NCBI RefSeq assembly: GCF_024170285.1
Contig: NZ_JALJXV010000001.1
Coordinates: 310,001 to 374,000, forward strand
Direction of reading: 5' to 3'
DNA from: Natronocella acetinitrilica
GTDB lineage: Bacteria > Pseudomonadota > Gammaproteobacteria > Nitrococcales > Aquisalimonadaceae
DNA: 64,000 nucleotides
Below the pieces are notes generated by a model. The model made no database searches. It worked only from the letters and a program-made list of their open reading frames with translations, and was not told where the DNA came from. This document shows positions 8,219 through 17,301 of the stretch, piece by piece (positions within the stretch are counted from its first letter, which is position 1; each line of letters opens with the position of its first letter). Made by a program: the position numbers and the translations under genes.

Positions 8219-9718
8219 ATGGACAGGACTTTGCGATTGATTGGGCTATCGATGATCACCGGGCTACTCGTCGGCTGCATAGGCGGTGGTGGCGGCGGCG
8301 GGGGCGGTGGATCATCCAACGGGAGCGACGGATCCGGCGGGGGCGGCAGCGGAAGCGACGGGGGTACTACAACACTCGCCGCCATCGACCCCCCGCATTT
8401 TTTTGCCGGCAACGACGGTAGCAGCGGCAACCCGGAGGCATCCCAGCTCTGGCTCACCGATGGCACCGAGGACGGCACCGTCATGGTCCGGGACATTCAC
8501 CCCAGCGGTGACGCCGCCATCGACGAGTTCACACGGCTCGGTGGTGCGCTTTACTTCGTGGCCGATGACGGCACCGGCGCCGGCCCGCAATTGTGGAAAA
8601 GCGATGGTACCGAGAGTGGTACCGGGATGGTGAAAGCCATTGATCTGGTGGATGATGCACGTCCGCACTCACTCACCGCCGTCGGCGACACATTGTTCTT
8701 CGTCGCCGAAGATGACACGTCCGGAGAGGAACTCTGGAAGAGTGACGGCACCGCCGACGGCACGGTACTGGTGAAGAATATCCGGGGAGTCGATCTGCTG
8801 GGTAATCCCGCCGGATCAAGTCCGGTGTCGCTGACAGCCATGGGCGGCACACTGTACTTCGTGGCCAACGACAATGAGGTGGGCCCGGAACTCTGGCGAA
8901 GCGACGGTACCGAGGACGGTACCGAGATCGTCAAGGTCATCAGGGAGGGCAGAGACGGGGGCTTGCTGGGTGTCTTCGGTCCGCAGGCCATCGTGGTGGT
9001 AGACGACGATATGCTGTACTTCGCCGCCAACGACGGCAACAGCAGCACGGGCGGACAGCTGTGGAAAAGCGACGGAACCGCAGGCGGCACCGTGTTGGTC
9101 AAGAACTTCGGTGTGGGCTTTGCGTCCCTGACTGCTGCCGGCGACCAACTGTACCTGTATGCAGGCGGTGACTTCTGGACCAGCGACGGCACCGAGGACG
9201 GCACTGTTATCGTGCAGGAGGGCGGTGACGCCGAGGGCACCAACATCGAGTTCTTCGAGTCCGTCTATGCAACTCCCATGGGGGTGATCGGTGACACGGT
9301 CTATTTCGCTGCCCGTGATGACACCACTGACGGATTCGCGCTCTGGCGGGGCAATACCTCCGGCGTCAGTGTGGTCGCCAACATCGAGATCGGCCAGGGT
9401 GGATTTAACCGCTTCGTGGCGCAACGCATCAGTGTCGAAGGCGCGATTTACTCGTTCACCAATTCAGACGATTTCACCGGGCTTTACAGATTCTGGAGCA
9501 GCGATGGAACCGCGAACGGCACGGGAACCGGGCAGCCTTTCTTTCAGCAGACACAGAACAACATGCTGACTGTCGCCGAAGACGGGGAGACGCTCCTGTT
9601 CGGTGCCCGCGACCTGGCGACCGGGAAGGAACTCTGGCGCAGTAACGGGGAAGAAGCCGGCACACAGCTGATAACGGAGGTCTGCCCGGGCAACTGCGAC
9701 GGGTTCATCAGCCACTAG
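8219..9718 (+). CDS. ELWxxDGT-repeat surface lipoprotein
   Basis: 499 aa. A lipoprotein signal peptide (MDRTLRLIGLSMITGLLVGC, cleavage before Cys20) is followed by a long glycine/serine linker to about residue 50. The rest is tandem repeats built on LWKSDGTxxGT: QLWLTDGTEDGT, QLWKSDGTESGT, ELWKSDGTADGT, ELWRSDGTEDGT, QLWKSDGTAGGT, then more diverged units. Between them runs a conserved LYFVAxDxxxG strand. This matches the ELWxxDGT (hyalin-like/beta-propeller-like) repeat family, of unknown function. A convergent hairpin follows at 9729-9753. Confidence 0.9.
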   Translation: MDRTLRLIGLSMITGLLVGCIGGGGGGGGGGSSNGSDGSGGGGSGSDGGTTTLAAIDPPHFFAGNDGSSGNPEASQLWLTDGTEDGTVMVRDIHPSGDAAIDEFTRLGGALYFVADDGTGAGPQLWKSDGTESGTGMVKAIDLVDDARPHSLTAVGDTLFFVAEDDTSGEELWKSDGTADGTVLVKNIRGVDLLGNPAGSSPVSLTAMGGTLYFVANDNEVGPELWRSDGTEDGTEIVKVIREGRDGGLLGVFGPQAIVVVDDDMLYFAANDGNSSTGGQLWKSDGTAGGTVLVKNFGVGFASLTAAGDQLYLYAGGDFWTSDGTEDGTVIVQEGGDAEGTNIEFFESVYATPMGVIGDTVYFAARDDTTDGFALWRGNTSGVSVVANIEIGQGGFNRFVAQRISVEGAIYSFTNSDDFTGLYRFWSSDGTANGTGTGQPFFQQTQNNMLTVAEDGETLLFGARDLATGKELWRSNGEEAGTQLITEVCPGNCDGFISH

Positions 9719-9728
9719 GGAGACCGAG

Positions 9729-9753
9729 GCCCGGCCCGGGATGCCGGGTCGGG
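9729..9753. terminator. Possible bidirectional hairpin between convergent genes
   Basis: CCCGGCCCGG and CCGGGTCGGG form a 10-bp stem with one mismatch and a short loop, between the convergent lipoprotein and oxidoreductase genes. There is no T-run on either side, so terminator function is uncertain. Confidence 0.3.
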
Positions 9754-9761
9754 TCGCGTCA

Positions 9762-10928
9762 TCAGCCCTGGTCAGGCTCGTTGAATGCCCGCATGAATCG
9801 CCGGTCGATTGAATCCTTCCACCGCCAGATCCAGCCACCCCGGGCACTGAACCAGCCACGGGAGGCAACCGCATAGCGATCACCGGTGCTGATCAGCGCC
9901 AGCCAGCGACGCTGGGGAACGAAACGGGTCAGTGTCTCGCCACGCGCCGCCAGGCGCAGGTTTCGGGCCAGTGGCGACCCCTGGCGGACGGCGATCACAC
10001 CGGCCTTCTCCCGGGGATGATCAACCATGGTGGCGATGTCACCCGCCGCGAACACGGCTGGATCAGTCACCGTCTGTAGCGTCTCGGAGATCTGGATGAA
10101 ACCCTGCTCATCCAGGGCAAGGCCGGTCTGCGCCAGCCAGGCAGCCCCACCAGCACGGGTCACCCACACCACGTCGTCAGCCGGCAGTTCACGGCCATCG
10201 GCGAGCAAGAGTCGCCCAGGCTCCACCGCTGCCGCGGCGACACCTAGGTGCAGTTGCACTCCCCGGGCGTGCAACACCTCCCGGAAGGTCCGCCGCACGC
10301 GGGCATTGTGGCTTGCCAGCACATCCGTGCCCCGGTCCACCAGATGGAAGCGCAGCCGGTCCGGGTCCCTGCCCTGGGCCGAGAGCTCCCGGCGCAGCCG
10401 GTACTGCATGGCCAACACCATCTCCACGCCGCCGGCGCCAGCCCCCACCACCACGATGCCAGATTCGCCCGCCCCCGCCCTGATGCGCTCAAGCAATGCT
10501 TGCCAACGGGTATTGAAGCCGTGGATCGGCTTCACCGGAACGGCGTGTTCACTTGCACCAGCCACGCCACCAAACTGCGGCGTGGAGCCAATGTTGATTG
10601 ACAGGAGGTCATAGGGCAGCGGCGGGTGTTCGCGACAGAGCACCTGCCGGGAGGCACGATCCAGGGCCACCGCTTCGTCGATAACGAGGTGGGCACCGGC
10701 GAAGTCGGCCAGGCGCTGCAGATCAATGTGGACGTCGCTGTAGCTGTAGTGCCCGGCGATATAGCCCGGCAGCATCCCCGAGTACGGCGTATAGCGGTCG
10801 CGGGAGATCAGCGTGAGCCCCACGCCGGGCTCCGGCCGTTGACCGAAGCGCTTGAGCACGGCCACCTGGCTGTGCCCCCCGCCGATCAGCACGATCTGCT
10901 TGTCCGTCGCTTTCGTCGAGCCTGTCAT
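9762..10928 (-). CDS. FAD-dependent pyridine nucleotide-disulfide oxidoreductase family protein
   Basis: 388 aa, NDH-2-like fold. The N-terminus has the FAD motif IVLIGGGHSQVAVL (GxGxxx variant), a second Rossmann motif IVVVGAGAGGVEMVLAM near residue 155, and the FAD-closing FAAGDIATM near 300. It resembles the family that is free-standing or fused to SelD. ATG at 10928 is preferred to the longer frame because GAGGTG lies just before it. It is divergent from the SRAP gene (91 bp). The electron acceptor is unknown. Confidence 0.85.
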   Translation of the reverse strand: MTGSTKATDKQIVLIGGGHSQVAVLKRFGQRPEPGVGLTLISRDRYTPYSGMLPGYIAGHYSYSDVHIDLQRLADFAGAHLVIDEAVALDRASRQVLCREHPPLPYDLLSINIGSTPQFGGVAGASEHAVPVKPIHGFNTRWQALLERIRAGAGESGIVVVGAGAGGVEMVLAMQYRLRRELSAQGRDPDRLRFHLVDRGTDVLASHNARVRRTFREVLHARGVQLHLGVAAAAVEPGRLLLADGRELPADDVVWVTRAGGAAWLAQTGLALDEQGFIQISETLQTVTDPAVFAAGDIATMVDHPREKAGVIAVRQGSPLARNLRLAARGETLTRFVPQRRWLALISTGDRYAVASRGWFSARGGWIWRWKDSIDRRFMRAFNEPDQG

Positions 10929-11019
10929 TGCACCTCGCCCTGCGTGGGGAATCGGCGAACCATCCATCCAGCCTGTGCCAGACTATTGGATAGACTGGAA
11001 CCGGGGTATCACCAGACAC

Positions 11020-11688
11020 ATGTGTGGTCGTTTCGTCAGCCGAACAGACGCCGCTATCGAGCGGACCTTTAACGTCACGCCCCGTGACTGGCGCCATGAC
11101 TGGGCCAGCTACAACGTGGCACCGACGCAGCCCGTACCGGTCATTCGCACGGCGGGTCAGGTGCGCGAGGGCGTGATGCTGCGTTGGGGGCTGATTCCCT
11201 TCTGGGCCAAGGGCGAGCCCACGCGCTACAGCACCATCAACGCCCGGGCCGAGACCATCGACACAGCCGCCAGCTATCGCGGCCCATGGCGGCAAGGCCG
11301 ACGCTGTCTCATCCCCGCGGTGGGCTATTTCGAATGGCAAGCGGTGAACGGCGGCAAACAGGCCTGGTTCATTCGCCTTGCCGGCGGCGAAGCCTTCGCC
11401 TTCGCAGGCCTCTGGGAGCAGTCCACCAAAGCGGATGGCACCGTGGTGGAGACCTGCACCATCATCACCGTCCCTGCCAACCCCATGGTAGCGGAAATTC
11501 ATGCCAAGGGCCGGATGCCGGCGATGCTCGAACCGCAACATTGCCAGCAGTGGTTACTCGGTTCCGTCGAAGAGGCAAGAGCCACCCTGGCGACCTATCC
11601 CGTGGAACAGATGGATGCCTACCGGATCAGCAGCCGGGTCAATTCACCCCGGAACAACGCTGCCGACCTGCTGGAGCCCATCAACTAA
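11020..11688 (+). CDS. SRAP domain protein (abasic-site crosslinking, YedK/HMCES family)
   Basis: 222 aa. The start is fixed by the obligatory MCGRF: Cys2 becomes the N-terminal nucleophile that forms a thiazolidine link with abasic sites in single-stranded DNA. Other family residues are visible: NVAPTQPVPVIR, RWGLIPFWAK, STINARAETI, CLIPAVGYFEW (active-site Glu) and EIHAKGRMPAML (conserved His). Acts in the cytosol to shield abasic DNA. The longer upstream frame is discarded because it would bury Cys2. Confidence 0.95.
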   Translation: MCGRFVSRTDAAIERTFNVTPRDWRHDWASYNVAPTQPVPVIRTAGQVREGVMLRWGLIPFWAKGEPTRYSTINARAETIDTAASYRGPWRQGRRCLIPAVGYFEWQAVNGGKQAWFIRLAGGEAFAFAGLWEQSTKADGTVVETCTIITVPANPMVAEIHAKGRMPAMLEPQHCQQWLLGSVEEARATLATYPVEQMDAYRISSRVNSPRNNAADLLEPIN

Positions 11689-11805
11689 AGAGGCATCGAT
11701 CCACTGAGACGTCTGGTGAACGGGCGCTTCCGGATGTTGCATCGCAACCAGCGCCACAGGCACGATAACGGGCCGTTCAGGCACTGATAACCAATGGAGG
11801 ATTCC

Positions 11806-12345
11806 ATGGCTTTCGACACCGAACATGAACCCGGGGTGGCCCCAAAGCCGCCAGCGGAGACAGCGGGCTTCCGTCTGAACCACACGATGCTTCGGGTGAA
11901 GGATCCGCAGCGATCGCTGGACTACTACAGCCGCGTATTCGGCATGCGCCTGCTGCGCAAGCTCGACTTTCCCGAGATGCAGTTCTCGCTGTATTTCCTT
12001 GCCAAGCTGGACGACGGCGAGCAACCGCCGGAAGACGTGGCCGAACGCACGCAATGGACCTTCAGTCAACGAGGCATTCTGGAACTCACCCACAACTGGG
12101 GTAGCGAGGAGAAGACCGATTTCAGCTACCACGATGGGAATGCTGAGCCCCAGGGCTTTGGCCATATCTGCTTTGCCGTACCCGACCTCGACGCCGCCGT
12201 GCGCTGGTTCGACAGCAATGACGTCGACTACGTGAAGCGCCCGGAGCAGGGCAAGATGAAGAACGTGGCCTTCGTCAAGGATCCTGACGGTTACTGGATC
12301 GAGATCGTCGAGCCCGCCCGGCTCGGAAAACTGGGCCAATCCTGA
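11806..12345 (+). CDS. gloA: Lactoylglutathione lyase (glyoxalase I)
   Basis: 179 aa. Converts the methylglyoxal-glutathione hemithioacetal to S-lactoylglutathione. Metal ligands can be placed: His in LNHTMLRVKD, Glu in ILELTHNWG, His in FGHICFAVPD and Glu in YWIEIVEP. The insert after residue 60 (EQPPEDVAERTQWTF) marks the longer, eukaryote/Pseudomonas-like class, which usually uses zinc. ATG at 11806 is chosen over 11794 because GGAGG overlaps the earlier codon and sits correctly for the later one. Confidence 0.94.
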   Translation: MAFDTEHEPGVAPKPPAETAGFRLNHTMLRVKDPQRSLDYYSRVFGMRLLRKLDFPEMQFSLYFLAKLDDGEQPPEDVAERTQWTFSQRGILELTHNWGSEEKTDFSYHDGNAEPQGFGHICFAVPDLDAAVRWFDSNDVDYVKRPEQGKMKNVAFVKDPDGYWIEIVEPARLGKLGQS

Positions 12346-12522
12346 GACAGACGTCGGCGCCCTGGCCATGGGTGGCGGCGCGGTCTATGCCATCGGCTGG
12401 ATACCAACCGCCCGGCGTCTTTTCTAATCTCCCCCGAAGTACAGTCTGGATTGCCTGTCTCGGCCATTGCCCAGGGAAGGGCATCGGCGGCCGTCATCCG
12501 TTTGGTTGTGGGAGCGATTGCA

Positions 12523-14292
12523 ATGAGCAGTGTCTACAGAGCAGAGGAAAGCGAGCGTAGCGAGCGCCAGGAAGGCACGACGGAAACCGGAAGCGCCCTC
12601 GGCAAGCGTGCCGCCGAGGAGTTTGACAAGGCCGTCAAGGCGGAAGAGTCATCCGTCGCGGCCGAAGACGGCGAGCGCAGCTTCGGAGAACAGGTCGGGG
12701 ACGGCCTCATGGACGGACTGCGCGGCGCAGCGGACATGGTGGCCGAGACCGCTGATGTGGTGAGTGACGGACTGGCTGGGGTGCGCGATACGGTGCATCA
12801 ACTGGGCAGTGACACTGTAGATAATCTGCGAGCAGCTCCTGACAACGTGGCGAATGCCTATCGGGAAACGTATGGCAACTTCGCGAACGGCATGAACCAG
12901 GCCCTGGAGCGCGGCTTTGGCGGCGACCCCATGCAGATCGCTGAAATGCCCTGGAATCTGGGCGGCAAGATCAACATCGGCGTCACCAACGGCATCGCAG
13001 CGAATACCGGCACCTGGGACTCCATGAATTACCGGGCCAAGTCCGAGACTTCAGGCGGCATAAGCGGCAAGAACTATCGCCTAAGCCCGATCGATAGCCT
13101 TTCCGGAAGCCACAGCTCTTCACTGGGCGTGCCGGCAACCGGCACTGTCAACGCCCTGAGCAAGGGTCCCGCCAAAGTCAGCATGCTCAATCCCATCGGC
13201 TTTGAGCGCGACGAAGACAACGGTACGGATCTCGCCCGCGCCCACGCATGGCTGGGCAAGGGTCTGGGAGCCACAAAACCCAAGGAGCCTGCCACCGCCG
13301 GACCTCTGCAGTACAACCTGGAAAGTTCCGCCACCAGTACCCTCTGGAAAGGTCTGGGGCTCAACATCGAGCGTAGCGAGGACGAACAGGGGCGGATGAA
13401 TCCCACCAGCGTCGAACTCTCCGGATGGCTGGGCACCTTCTCCCAGACCAGCGCGGAGGCGAACGTCGGTGTTGGCGTCGGTGAAAACGCTGCCCGGGTG
13501 GGGCCAGGCGTTGGTGTGTTCCACTCCAACGGCACCTCGCTGGGCCTGATGGCCAGCTACGAGCGGCAGGTAGACAGTCGCAATGGCGGCGACTCCCATC
13601 TGGCGGCGGTGATCAATGAAGGCGTGAAGGCGGAGCATGGTGCCGACGGCCTGTTGAGCCTGCTTCACAACGAGGCCAGACAGGGTATCGAGCCACGCAG
13701 CTACGATGACCCGGTGCGCCAGCAACTCATCGAGGCCGCGGCCAATGCGGACGTCGACCTCGGCAACCAGTTGGTCAGCTACGATGCGCTGAGCCGCGAG
13801 GTCAGTCAGGCCATTGATTCCGGCGTCAGCCCCGTGGTCTTCGCCGGCAAGGGCGGACTGGACTTCGGTAGCCGGGAGGTTCGGGAGATCAATGCCAGCG
13901 AACACGATCAGCCGGCGCTCTACGTCAACAGTGACTTGCTTGATGAATACGCCAATGTCGCCCGCATGGCTGAAGGCCAGGCGCTTCGCAATCGTGACGA
14001 CGATGGCTCTCTGAACCTGGTGGTGCGCGATGGCAATACGCTGACCACGGCACCCGCCGACCCGAACCACCCTGCAGCGGCGGAATCCCGGGATCTCAGC
14101 CTCATCGAGCGGGCCGGTAGCGAGCTTCGGGACATGGTCGGGGGCGCAACCCAGTGGACATTCAATCGCGGCTCCAATGTCATCCAGGGCCTCAATCACG
14201 GCATCCAGTCCACCATTGTGACCGACGAACTCCGCGAGAACTTGCAGGAACGTTTCCTGCCCTTCGGCCAAGAGGAAGAACAGCCAGAGTGA
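12523..14292 (+). CDS. Large protein of unknown function, cysteine-free
   Basis: 589 aa from ATG at 12523 (MSSVYRAEESERSERQ) with a GGGAG-like site upstream; a longer frame begins at 12451. No signal peptide and no membrane segment. Residues 1-55 are very acidic and polar. Residues ~60-125 look like amphipathic helices (GEQVGDGLMDGLRGAADMV, AGVRDTVHQLGSDTVDNLRA). The middle is Gly/Ser-rich with strand-like parts (NVGVGVGENAARVGPGVGVF), followed by more helical sequence. No cysteine was seen. It is monocistronic, ending in a strong terminator. Composition recalls secreted effectors or structural proteins, but no family is recognised. Confidence 0.72.
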   Translation: MSSVYRAEESERSERQEGTTETGSALGKRAAEEFDKAVKAEESSVAAEDGERSFGEQVGDGLMDGLRGAADMVAETADVVSDGLAGVRDTVHQLGSDTVDNLRAAPDNVANAYRETYGNFANGMNQALERGFGGDPMQIAEMPWNLGGKINIGVTNGIAANTGTWDSMNYRAKSETSGGISGKNYRLSPIDSLSGSHSSSLGVPATGTVNALSKGPAKVSMLNPIGFERDEDNGTDLARAHAWLGKGLGATKPKEPATAGPLQYNLESSATSTLWKGLGLNIERSEDEQGRMNPTSVELSGWLGTFSQTSAEANVGVGVGENAARVGPGVGVFHSNGTSLGLMASYERQVDSRNGGDSHLAAVINEGVKAEHGADGLLSLLHNEARQGIEPRSYDDPVRQQLIEAAANADVDLGNQLVSYDALSREVSQAIDSGVSPVVFAGKGGLDFGSREVREINASEHDQPALYVNSDLLDEYANVARMAEGQALRNRDDDGSLNLVVRDGNTLTTAPADPNHPAAAESRDLSLIERAGSELRDMVGGATQWTFNRGSNVIQGLNHGIQSTIVTDELRENLQERFLPFGQEEEQPE

Positions 14293-14338
14293 CTCCGGCA
14301 CAAGCGACTCCTCGCCTATAATGCAGTTTCGCCGCAAG

Positions 14339-14370
14339 GCCCCCGGCTCGTCGTGACGCCGGGGGCTTTT
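14339..14370 (+). terminator. Intrinsic terminator
   Basis: GCCCCCGGC and GCCGGGGGC form a perfect 9-bp GC stem with a 10-nt loop, followed by TTTT. It lies 47 bases after the stop of the unknown 589-aa gene and 21 bases before the ggt start. Confidence 0.88.
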
Positions 14371-14390
14371 CCGCAATAAAGGAGTCACTC

Positions 14391-16259
14391 ATGCAGCTTC
14401 GCCGGGGCAGCCATGGTCGCCGCACGCAAGGCATCACCGTTCACGGCAGACATTCGCCGGGGCTCGCTCTGGCACTGCCATTGATACTGGTGCTCGGCCT
14501 GGCACCCCCGGTCGCCGGGGGGCTCGGGCTTGCCGGTGCGGATGGCGGTGTTGTCACCACATCGGAACCAGCAGCCGCGCAGGCTGGCGCGCAGATTCTG
14601 CGTGACGGCGGCAATGCCATCGACGCCGCGGCTGCGGTGATGTTTGCCCTCAACCTGTTAGAGCCGCAATCGTCAGGCATCGGCGGCGGCGGATTCATGA
14701 TGATCCACCTGGCGGATAGCGGCGAGACGCTGATCGTCGATTCCCGTGAAACGGCCCCCGCCGCTGCCAGCGTTGACATGCTGGAAGGGCACTCTTTCCC
14801 TGTTGCGTCCACCAGTGGCATCGCCGTTGGCGTGCCCGGAGCCGTGCGGGGCGTGGAACTGGCCCTCGACACCTGGGGCACCATGGGCTTCGATCAGGTG
14901 CTGGCGCCGGCGATCGCCCTGGCCGAGGGCGGCTTTCCCGTGAGTCGGCGCCTTGCGGATAGCCTCACCCACGACCGGCTCACACTGGAGCAGGGCGATC
15001 CGGCCTACGATGAGGCACGCCGCGTCTTCCATCCGGACGGCGAACCGTTGACGGAAGGCGCATGGCTGACGCAGCCGGACTTCGCCCGGACATTGCGTCT
15101 GCTCGCCGAACAGGGGCCCGACGCCTTCTACACTGGCGAATTGGCCGAGGCGATCGTCGAGACCCAACGCCATCACCGGGGCGATGACGCGGAACTCGCC
15201 GGGCGCATGACACTGGATGATCTGGCCGCCTATACCGCCGCCGTCCGCGACCCGGTGGTGGGCACCTACCGGGGTTATCGCATTGCCGGCATGCCGTCAC
15301 CATCCTCCGGCGGGCTTACCATGCTGGCTGTCCTGGGCATGCTCGAGCGCTTCCCCATCGGCAGCGAAGCCGCCGGCTTTGGCGCTGGCGATGTCGCAAC
15401 ACTGCACGTGATGCTCGAGGCCATGCGGCTTGCCTTTGCCGATCGCGGTGTCTGGATGGGTGACGAAGACTTCGTGGACGTCCCCACCGCCGCACTCATT
15501 CACCCGGACTACCTGGCGCAGCGCAGCGCCCTGATCGACGTAAATAGCCGTCTCGACAGCGTCGAGGCCAATGATCCGCGGCCTGTCCTGACAGGAGAAC
15601 AGGCCGAACGGCTGCTGGCGCGGGTGGTGGAGATGCACCCGGAACCGGAGAACACCACGCACTTCTCCATCGTCGACCGTCACGGCAACGTGGTGAGCTA
15701 CACCAATACAATCGAATCCGCCTGGGGGACCGGGCTGATGGTCCCCGGCTACGGCTTTCTGCTGAACAACGAACTCACCGACTTCAACTTCACACCCCAG
15801 GCCAACGACGACCCGGAGGCCTACGACCCGGGTGCCAACGACATCGCACCGGGCAAACGGCCCCGCAGCAGCATGGCACCCACGATGATCTTCGACGGTG
15901 ACCGACCCGTGGCGGCATTCGGCTCCCCGGGGGGTGCGACGATCATCAATTCGGTGATCAATGTGACCATGGCGCTCATCGATCACGAGCTGAACGCCCA
16001 GGAGGCGGTGGACCTGCCGCGCATCTCCAAGACCACCGAGCGATGGCCGACAACCTGGGAGGCCGGGTTTCAGCCTTCGGTGATCGAAGGGTTACGGGAC
16101 TTGGGACATGACCTCCGCCCCGGCCCCATGGATATCGGCTCCGTGCAACTCGTGATCATCGATCCCGAGACAGGCCTGCAATACGGCGCCGCCGACCGGC
16201 GACGCATCGGTGGGGTCGTTTCCCTGGGGCTACCGGACACCGCCAATCAGGACGATTGA
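14391..16259 (+). CDS. ggt: Gamma-glutamyltransferase precursor
   Basis: 622 aa. Periplasmic enzyme that hydrolyses or transfers the gamma-glutamyl group of glutathione. An N-terminal signal segment (ALALPLILVLGLAPPVAGG) precedes the large-subunit sequence, with substrate motifs SGIGGGGFM and DSRETAPA. The autocleavage site is the first Thr-Thr of ENTTHFSIVDRHGN (about residue 420), whose Thr becomes the nucleophile of the small subunit. Later GKRPRSSMAPT and FGSPGGATIINSV are typical. AAGGAG sits 7 bases before ATG. Its end overlaps the convergent qmcA-like stop by 13 bp. Confidence 0.95.
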   Translation: MQLRRGSHGRRTQGITVHGRHSPGLALALPLILVLGLAPPVAGGLGLAGADGGVVTTSEPAAAQAGAQILRDGGNAIDAAAAVMFALNLLEPQSSGIGGGGFMMIHLADSGETLIVDSRETAPAAASVDMLEGHSFPVASTSGIAVGVPGAVRGVELALDTWGTMGFDQVLAPAIALAEGGFPVSRRLADSLTHDRLTLEQGDPAYDEARRVFHPDGEPLTEGAWLTQPDFARTLRLLAEQGPDAFYTGELAEAIVETQRHHRGDDAELAGRMTLDDLAAYTAAVRDPVVGTYRGYRIAGMPSPSSGGLTMLAVLGMLERFPIGSEAAGFGAGDVATLHVMLEAMRLAFADRGVWMGDEDFVDVPTAALIHPDYLAQRSALIDVNSRLDSVEANDPRPVLTGEQAERLLARVVEMHPEPENTTHFSIVDRHGNVVSYTNTIESAWGTGLMVPGYGFLLNNELTDFNFTPQANDDPEAYDPGANDIAPGKRPRSSMAPTMIFDGDRPVAAFGSPGGATIINSVINVTMALIDHELNAQEAVDLPRISKTTERWPTTWEAGFQPSVIEGLRDLGHDLRPGPMDIGSVQLVIIDPETGLQYGAADRRRIGGVVSLGLPDTANQDD

Positions 16260-17266
16260 GGTCCGCCACTGCCCTGATCCATGGCACCGACGGCTGCCGG
16301 GGCAAACAGGTCCCGCATACCACCAACGGAGGACAGCAACGCCGTACCTTCCATGGGCACGAACACCCGGTCGCCGTCCTTCGCCAGGTTCGGCAGCATG
16401 CTGATGTAGCGCTGGGCGATCAGGTAGTTGATGGCCTGCTGTGGATCGGTCTTGTCCACGATGGCATCCATGATGGTGCGGATCGCCTGGGCCTCGCCCT
16501 CGGCGGTAAGGATGAACGCCTGGCGCTCACCTTCGGCGCGGGCCACGTCGGCGTCCCGATCACCCTGGGCGTTGAGGATGGCCGACTGCTTGTCACCCTC
16601 GGCGCGCTGGATTTCCGCCTCCTTGTAACCCTCGGCCTCCCGCACCATGGCACGCCGCGATCGCTCCGCCACCATCTGCTTGTTCATGGCCTCGCGGATT
16701 TCGTTGGGAATGTCGATGTCGCGGATTTCCACCCGGTTGACCTTCACGCCCCATTTGTTGCCGGCCTCGTCCATGGTGATCTGCAGGCTGGCGTTGATTT
16801 CCTCCCGGGATTCGAAAATGGCGTCCAGTTCCATCTTGCCGATCTCCGAGCGCAGCGTGGTCTGGGCCAGCGTCTGGATGGCCAGCACCAGGTTCTCGGT
16901 GCCGTAGACTGCCGACTGGCCATCCATGATCTGGTAGTAGAGCACGCCGTCAATGGCAACACCCACGTTGTCCTTGGTGATCACCGACTGGCGGGGGAAA
17001 TCCAGCACGATCTCGCGCATGTCGATCTTGCGCTCGGTGGTGATGAAGGGTTCGGTGCCGCGAAAGCGCAGGATGTTGATGGCGCGGCCCTGATCGACGA
17101 AGGGAATGATGAAGTTCAGCCCCGGCTCCAGGGTCCGGTGGTAGCGACCAAGCCGCTCGATGACCATGGTGCGGCGCTGCGGCACCATCACCAGCCCCAG
17201 GCTGATGACGGCGATAACCAGCGCCGCGATACCGCCGGCAATAATCAGTTCATTCATATGAGGCAT
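16247..17266 (-). CDS. qmcA: SPFH/Band 7 membrane protein (QmcA/stomatin-like)
   Basis: 339 aa. One N-terminal membrane anchor (IIAGGIAALVIAVISLGLVMV) is followed by a Band 7 domain (VIERLGRYHRTLEPGLNFII, VDGVLYYQI-type strand, EIGKMELDAIFESREEIN, VEIRDIDIPNEIREAMNKQM) and a long alanine/glutamate-rich helix (EAEGYKEAEIQRAEGDKQS). Such proteins form membrane cages or microdomains and interact with FtsH/HflKC-type quality control. It is paired with an NfeD gene 36 bp upstream on the same strand, the usual QmcA-YbbJ arrangement. Confidence 0.93.
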   Translation of the reverse strand: MPHMNELIIAGGIAALVIAVISLGLVMVPQRRTMVIERLGRYHRTLEPGLNFIIPFVDQGRAINILRFRGTEPFITTERKIDMREIVLDFPRQSVITKDNVGVAIDGVLYYQIMDGQSAVYGTENLVLAIQTLAQTTLRSEIGKMELDAIFESREEINASLQITMDEAGNKWGVKVNRVEIRDIDIPNEIREAMNKQMVAERSRRAMVREAEGYKEAEIQRAEGDKQSAILNAQGDRDADVARAEGERQAFILTAEGEAQAIRTIMDAIVDKTDPQQAINYLIAQRYISMLPNLAKDGDRVFVPMEGTALLSSVGGMRDLFAPAAVGAMDQGSGGPQSS

Positions 17267-17301
17267 CCTGTACCGTGAAGTGCTGAACTGCCGGGGCCTG
17301 C

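Noticed and set aside
13120..14388. 422-aa minus-strand frame opposite the unknown 589-aa gene
   Set aside because: It covers the terminator and starts within the ggt leader; no ribosome site or motifs. The plus frame has a good start and terminator, so it is preferred, although neither has known homologues.
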